Made by a program: the position numbers and the translations under genes. This document shows, one piece after another, positions 62,449 through 64,000 of a DNA stretch of 64,000 bases (position 1 is its first letter; every line of letters begins with the position of its first letter). Below the pieces are notes generated by a model, which worked only from the letters and a program-made list of their open reading frames with translations, searched no databases and was not told the DNA's origin. The stretch is from Catenisphaera adipataccumulans (GTDB taxonomy: Bacteria > Bacillota_I > Bacilli_A > Erysipelotrichales > Erysipelotrichaceae): assembly GCF_014202755.1 (NCBI RefSeq), contig NZ_JACHHK010000003.1, positions 248,001 to 312,000 of the forward strand, given 5' to 3'.

Positions 62449-62794
62449 TATTTTTTCTTCCTTTCTCCTCGAGCATCCAAGCAAGTCAAAATAAAAGCCA
62501 GCACGGCGGCCATACTTTAACTTACTTATTGTTCGTTATTATCTTAACATCTTTTATTTTGAATTGGAAACGATTTCACTATATTATTTCTGAATTCTCG
62601 ACATTTTTTCACATAATTTAGCTTATATTTTTCTTCTTTTTTCACATTCATCTCATTATTTCGGATAATTTTATCTGATTTTTTCGTTTTTTTGAACAGA
62701 TATTGAACTTCATGTTGGATAACGGATTTTCTCATTTTACTTGTCTGCCGCTTCTTCATTTTTTCCCTTATAATAGAAATGAGGTGATCAAATA
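62449..62794. other. Divergent regulatory region between manX and the UlaC-like EIIA gene
   Basis: This AT-rich 346-bp region contains a cre-like site (62565-62578), a TATAGT box (minus strand) just upstream of that site, an imperfect 18-bp palindrome TCGGATAATTTTATCTGA at 62661-62678, and TATAAT (62769-62774) for the plus-strand gene. I see no convincing gene in it. Confidence 0.6.
62565..62578. promoter_or_regulatory. cre site (CcpA operator) upstream of manXYZ-manO
   Basis: TGGAAACGATTTCA matches the catabolite-responsive element TGnAAnCGnTnnCA, including the central CG. Binding of CcpA with HPr-Ser-P would place the mannose-family PTS under carbon catabolite control. Confidence 0.68.
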
Positions 62795-63250
62795 ATGCTC
62801 CAAAATATCCTGAAAAAGAAAAACTGCCGGGTGCTGGATCATGTGGAAAACTGGCAGGACGCCGTTCACGCGGCATTAGCACCGCTGCTGGCAGAGGGCG
62901 CCTGTGATGAACGATACGAACAAGCCGTCTTCGACAACACTGAAAAATACGGTGCCTACTATGTACTGACCGATGACATGGCACTGATCCATGCATCCAA
63001 TGAAGCCGATGTATACGATACCCAGATGGCAGTCACTATTTTAAAGAAGCCTGTCCAGTTCACAACGGACGGTCCAGGTATCCGGATCCTGATCGCGTTA
63101 TGCGCCAAAGACAATTCATCCCACATGGAAGGCATGATGGCCGTAGCAACGATCTTCGGCGATGACGGCAATGTCGGGCCGCTTTTAGAAGCAAAAGACA
63201 GCGAATCAATTTATAATGTTTTCATGCAGGCGGCAGAAAAAAATGCGTAA
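62795..63250 (+). CDS. PTS EIIA, ascorbate/mannitol (UlaC-like) type
   Basis: The 151-residue protein has the EIIA_2 fold: ENWQDAVHAALAPLLAEGACDERYEQAV, then YGAYYVLTDDMALIHAS with the phospho-His, and IRILIALCAKDNSSHMEGM. Its closest pattern is UlaC. No ascorbate EIIB or EIIC is nearby, so it is an orphan. GAGGTGATC and TATAAT lie upstream. It is divergent from manX, suggesting shared control. Confidence 0.85.
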   Translation: MLQNILKKKNCRVLDHVENWQDAVHAALAPLLAEGACDERYEQAVFDNTEKYGAYYVLTDDMALIHASNEADVYDTQMAVTILKKPVQFTTDGPGIRILIALCAKDNSSHMEGMMAVATIFGDDGNVGPLLEAKDSESIYNVFMQAAEKNA

Positions 63251-63270
63251 CCATGACGGTTTACGCATTT
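63241..63270. terminator. Bidirectional terminator between the EIIA gene and deoC
   Basis: AAATGCGTAA and TTACGCATTT are complementary and enclose a CC/GG-extended loop; T's follow on the plus side and A's precede. It overlaps both stop codons. Confidence 0.8.
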
Positions 63271-63935
63271 TCTTTTTCCAGTTCTTCCAGGATCTTTGTG
63301 CCTGAGCTTGTGCCGATCCGGGTCGCGCCGGCATCGATCATTGCTTTGCATGTCTTCCAGTCTCGGATCCCGCCGCTGGCTTTGACCTCGACCGCATCAC
63401 CGACCGTATCCTTCATCAAACGAACCGCTCCGACGGTTGCCCCGCCAGTGCCGAATCCAGTACTCGTCTTGACGAAATCCGGCCGCACATCCACGGCGAT
63501 CTTGCAGACCCACTGAATTTCCGATGGTTCCAGATAACATGTTTCCAGGATCACTTTGATTTTCTTGCCGGCATTGTGCACGATCGTCGTCAAGGTGCGC
63601 ATTTCGTTTTCGATATACGCATGATCCTGCATCTTCACACGGCCGATATCCAGTACATAATCCACTTCATCGGCGCCCTTTGCGATGGCATCCATCACTT
63701 CATACTTTTTCGCATCCAGACCGCCTTGTCCCAGCGGGAAAGCAACGACACTGGTCACATGTACGCCGGTTCCCTTTAACTGTTCATGACAGAACGGCGT
63801 CCAGGCACTGCTGACGGCAACGCTGGCGGTATGCATGGCTTTGGCCTCATCACACAGTTTTTGTAAAATATCCTGCGTTGCGAATGCTTTCAAATACGTG
63901 TGATCGATCATATGTGCTACGGTTTGTGTTTTCAT
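63261..63935 (-). CDS. deoC: Deoxyribose-phosphate aldolase
   Basis: The 224-residue protein has MIDHTYLKAFAT, VVAFPLGQGG, EVDYVLDIGRVK, KVILETCYL, DFVKTSTGFG with the Schiff-base Lys and VKASGGIRDW. It splits deoxyribose-5-phosphate to acetaldehyde and glyceraldehyde-3-phosphate. DIGRVK replaces the usual NIGxLK/NxG motif. The start has AAAGGAG and lies two bases after the preceding gene's stop, so it is in an operon that continues past the right edge. Confidence 0.94.
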   Translation of the reverse strand: MKTQTVAHMIDHTYLKAFATQDILQKLCDEAKAMHTASVAVSSAWTPFCHEQLKGTGVHVTSVVAFPLGQGGLDAKKYEVMDAIAKGADEVDYVLDIGRVKMQDHAYIENEMRTLTTIVHNAGKKIKVILETCYLEPSEIQWVCKIAVDVRPDFVKTSTGFGTGGATVGAVRLMKDTVGDAVEVKASGGIRDWKTCKAMIDAGATRIGTSSGTKILEELEKENA

Positions 63936-63937
63936 CC

Positions 63938-64000
63938 TTATTCTCCTTTTAAAATCTTATGAATTGTTTGATACATCGTTTCTTTATCTTTGCATCGTTC
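63938..64000 (-). CDS. C-terminal end of an unidentified gene, cut by window
   Basis: The minus strand reads ERCKDKETMYQTIHKILKGE then a stop. The AGGAG before deoC lies within its last codons. Its position upstream of deoC suggests a nucleoside-catabolism gene, but 20 residues are too few to identify it. Confidence 0.5.
   Translation of the reverse strand, partial: ERCKDKETMYQTIHKILKGE

Noticed and set aside
62449-62540. Sigma-54 (-24/-12) promoter for the mannose PTS
   Set aside because: TGG and TTGC elements are present near 62480-62510 but their spacing is about four bases too long for sigma-54, and no LevR/ManR activator is in the window.
62544-62759. Lys-rich 71-codon minus-strand ORF in the manX upstream region
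   Set aside because: The region is AT-rich and includes the cre site and promoter candidates; the sequence is low complexity and no homology is recognised. A weak AAGGG precedes the ATG, so a real small ORF cannot be fully excluded.

Overview
The window looks like chromosomal DNA of a moderate-GC Firmicute, most plausibly a gut Erysipelotrichia-type organism. This lineage call is an inference from gene content, not a measured phylogeny. Supporting traits are strong AGGAGG-type ribosome sites, A/T-tract terminators, a SigA-type sigma factor, an M-box before mgtE, a CIRCE-type site before lon, a CcpA-type cre site, a mannose-family PTS with ManO, and several phosphotransferase genes. I see no rRNA, tRNA, CRISPR array, insertion sequence, integrase or phage gene.

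Layout. 1-4 kb: metY (cut by the left edge) with a small leader ORF, a LysR regulator, and a divergent aldehyde dehydrogenase/EamA exporter pair. 4-6.7 kb: a SorC-type regulator divergent from a lone glucitol-type EIIA and a GpsA-like dehydrogenase. 6.7-10.4 kb: a lipoprotein, riboswitch-controlled mgtE, a small cysteine-rich protein and sigA. 10.4-14.6 kb: an amino-sugar/mannose operon (nagB, a PNPOx-NanE fusion, a LOG protein, a ManA-ROK fusion). 14.7-21 kb: XRE regulator, aryl-sulfate sulfotransferase lipoprotein, PlsY-like protein, acylphosphatase, HD protein and two MATE exporters. 21-26 kb: lon, icd-nagA, bcp. 26-37 kb: GNAT, M19 dipeptidase, two tandem HAD phosphatases, pckA, YgiQ, YhhN, Nudix, Usp, malQ and PAT-type GNAT. 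37-46.7 kb: rhodanese, DUF445, a heterodimeric ABC exporter, a Tet(M)-like GTPase fused to a Rae1-like nuclease, cupin, membrane protein, GNAT and a cytidylate-kinase-like protein. 46.7-52.8 kb: the F-type ATP synthase operon. 52.8-64 kb: YwaF-like protein, an orphan RelB-like protein, mmuM with an AGCS transporter, an RNA m5C methyltransferase, EIIA-Glc, an acetyltransferase, the mannose-family PTS with manO, a UlaC-like EIIA and deoC.

The genes suggest a fermentative, sugar- and amino-sugar-using cell. ManNAc-6-P, GlcNAc-6-P, GlcN-6-P and mannose-6-P can be brought to fructose-6-P by NanE, NagA, NagB and ManA, all encoded here. PckA, NADP-Icd and a proton-type ATP synthase represent core energy metabolism. 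Methionine and sulfur metabolism appears as MetY and MmuM.

The most striking observations are protein fusions and unusual gene starts. (1) atpH is absent from the ATP synthase operon, while the delta C-terminal domain appears to be fused to the N-terminus of alpha; gamma also carries a Lys-rich C-terminal tail. (2) A ribosomal-protection-type GTPase is fused to a Rae1/YacP-type A-site mRNA endonuclease. (3) PNPOx-NanE and ManA-ROK fusions lie in one operon. (4) Several unrelated genes have a -10 box about six bases before their start codon and no ribosome site, suggesting recurrent leaderless mRNAs.
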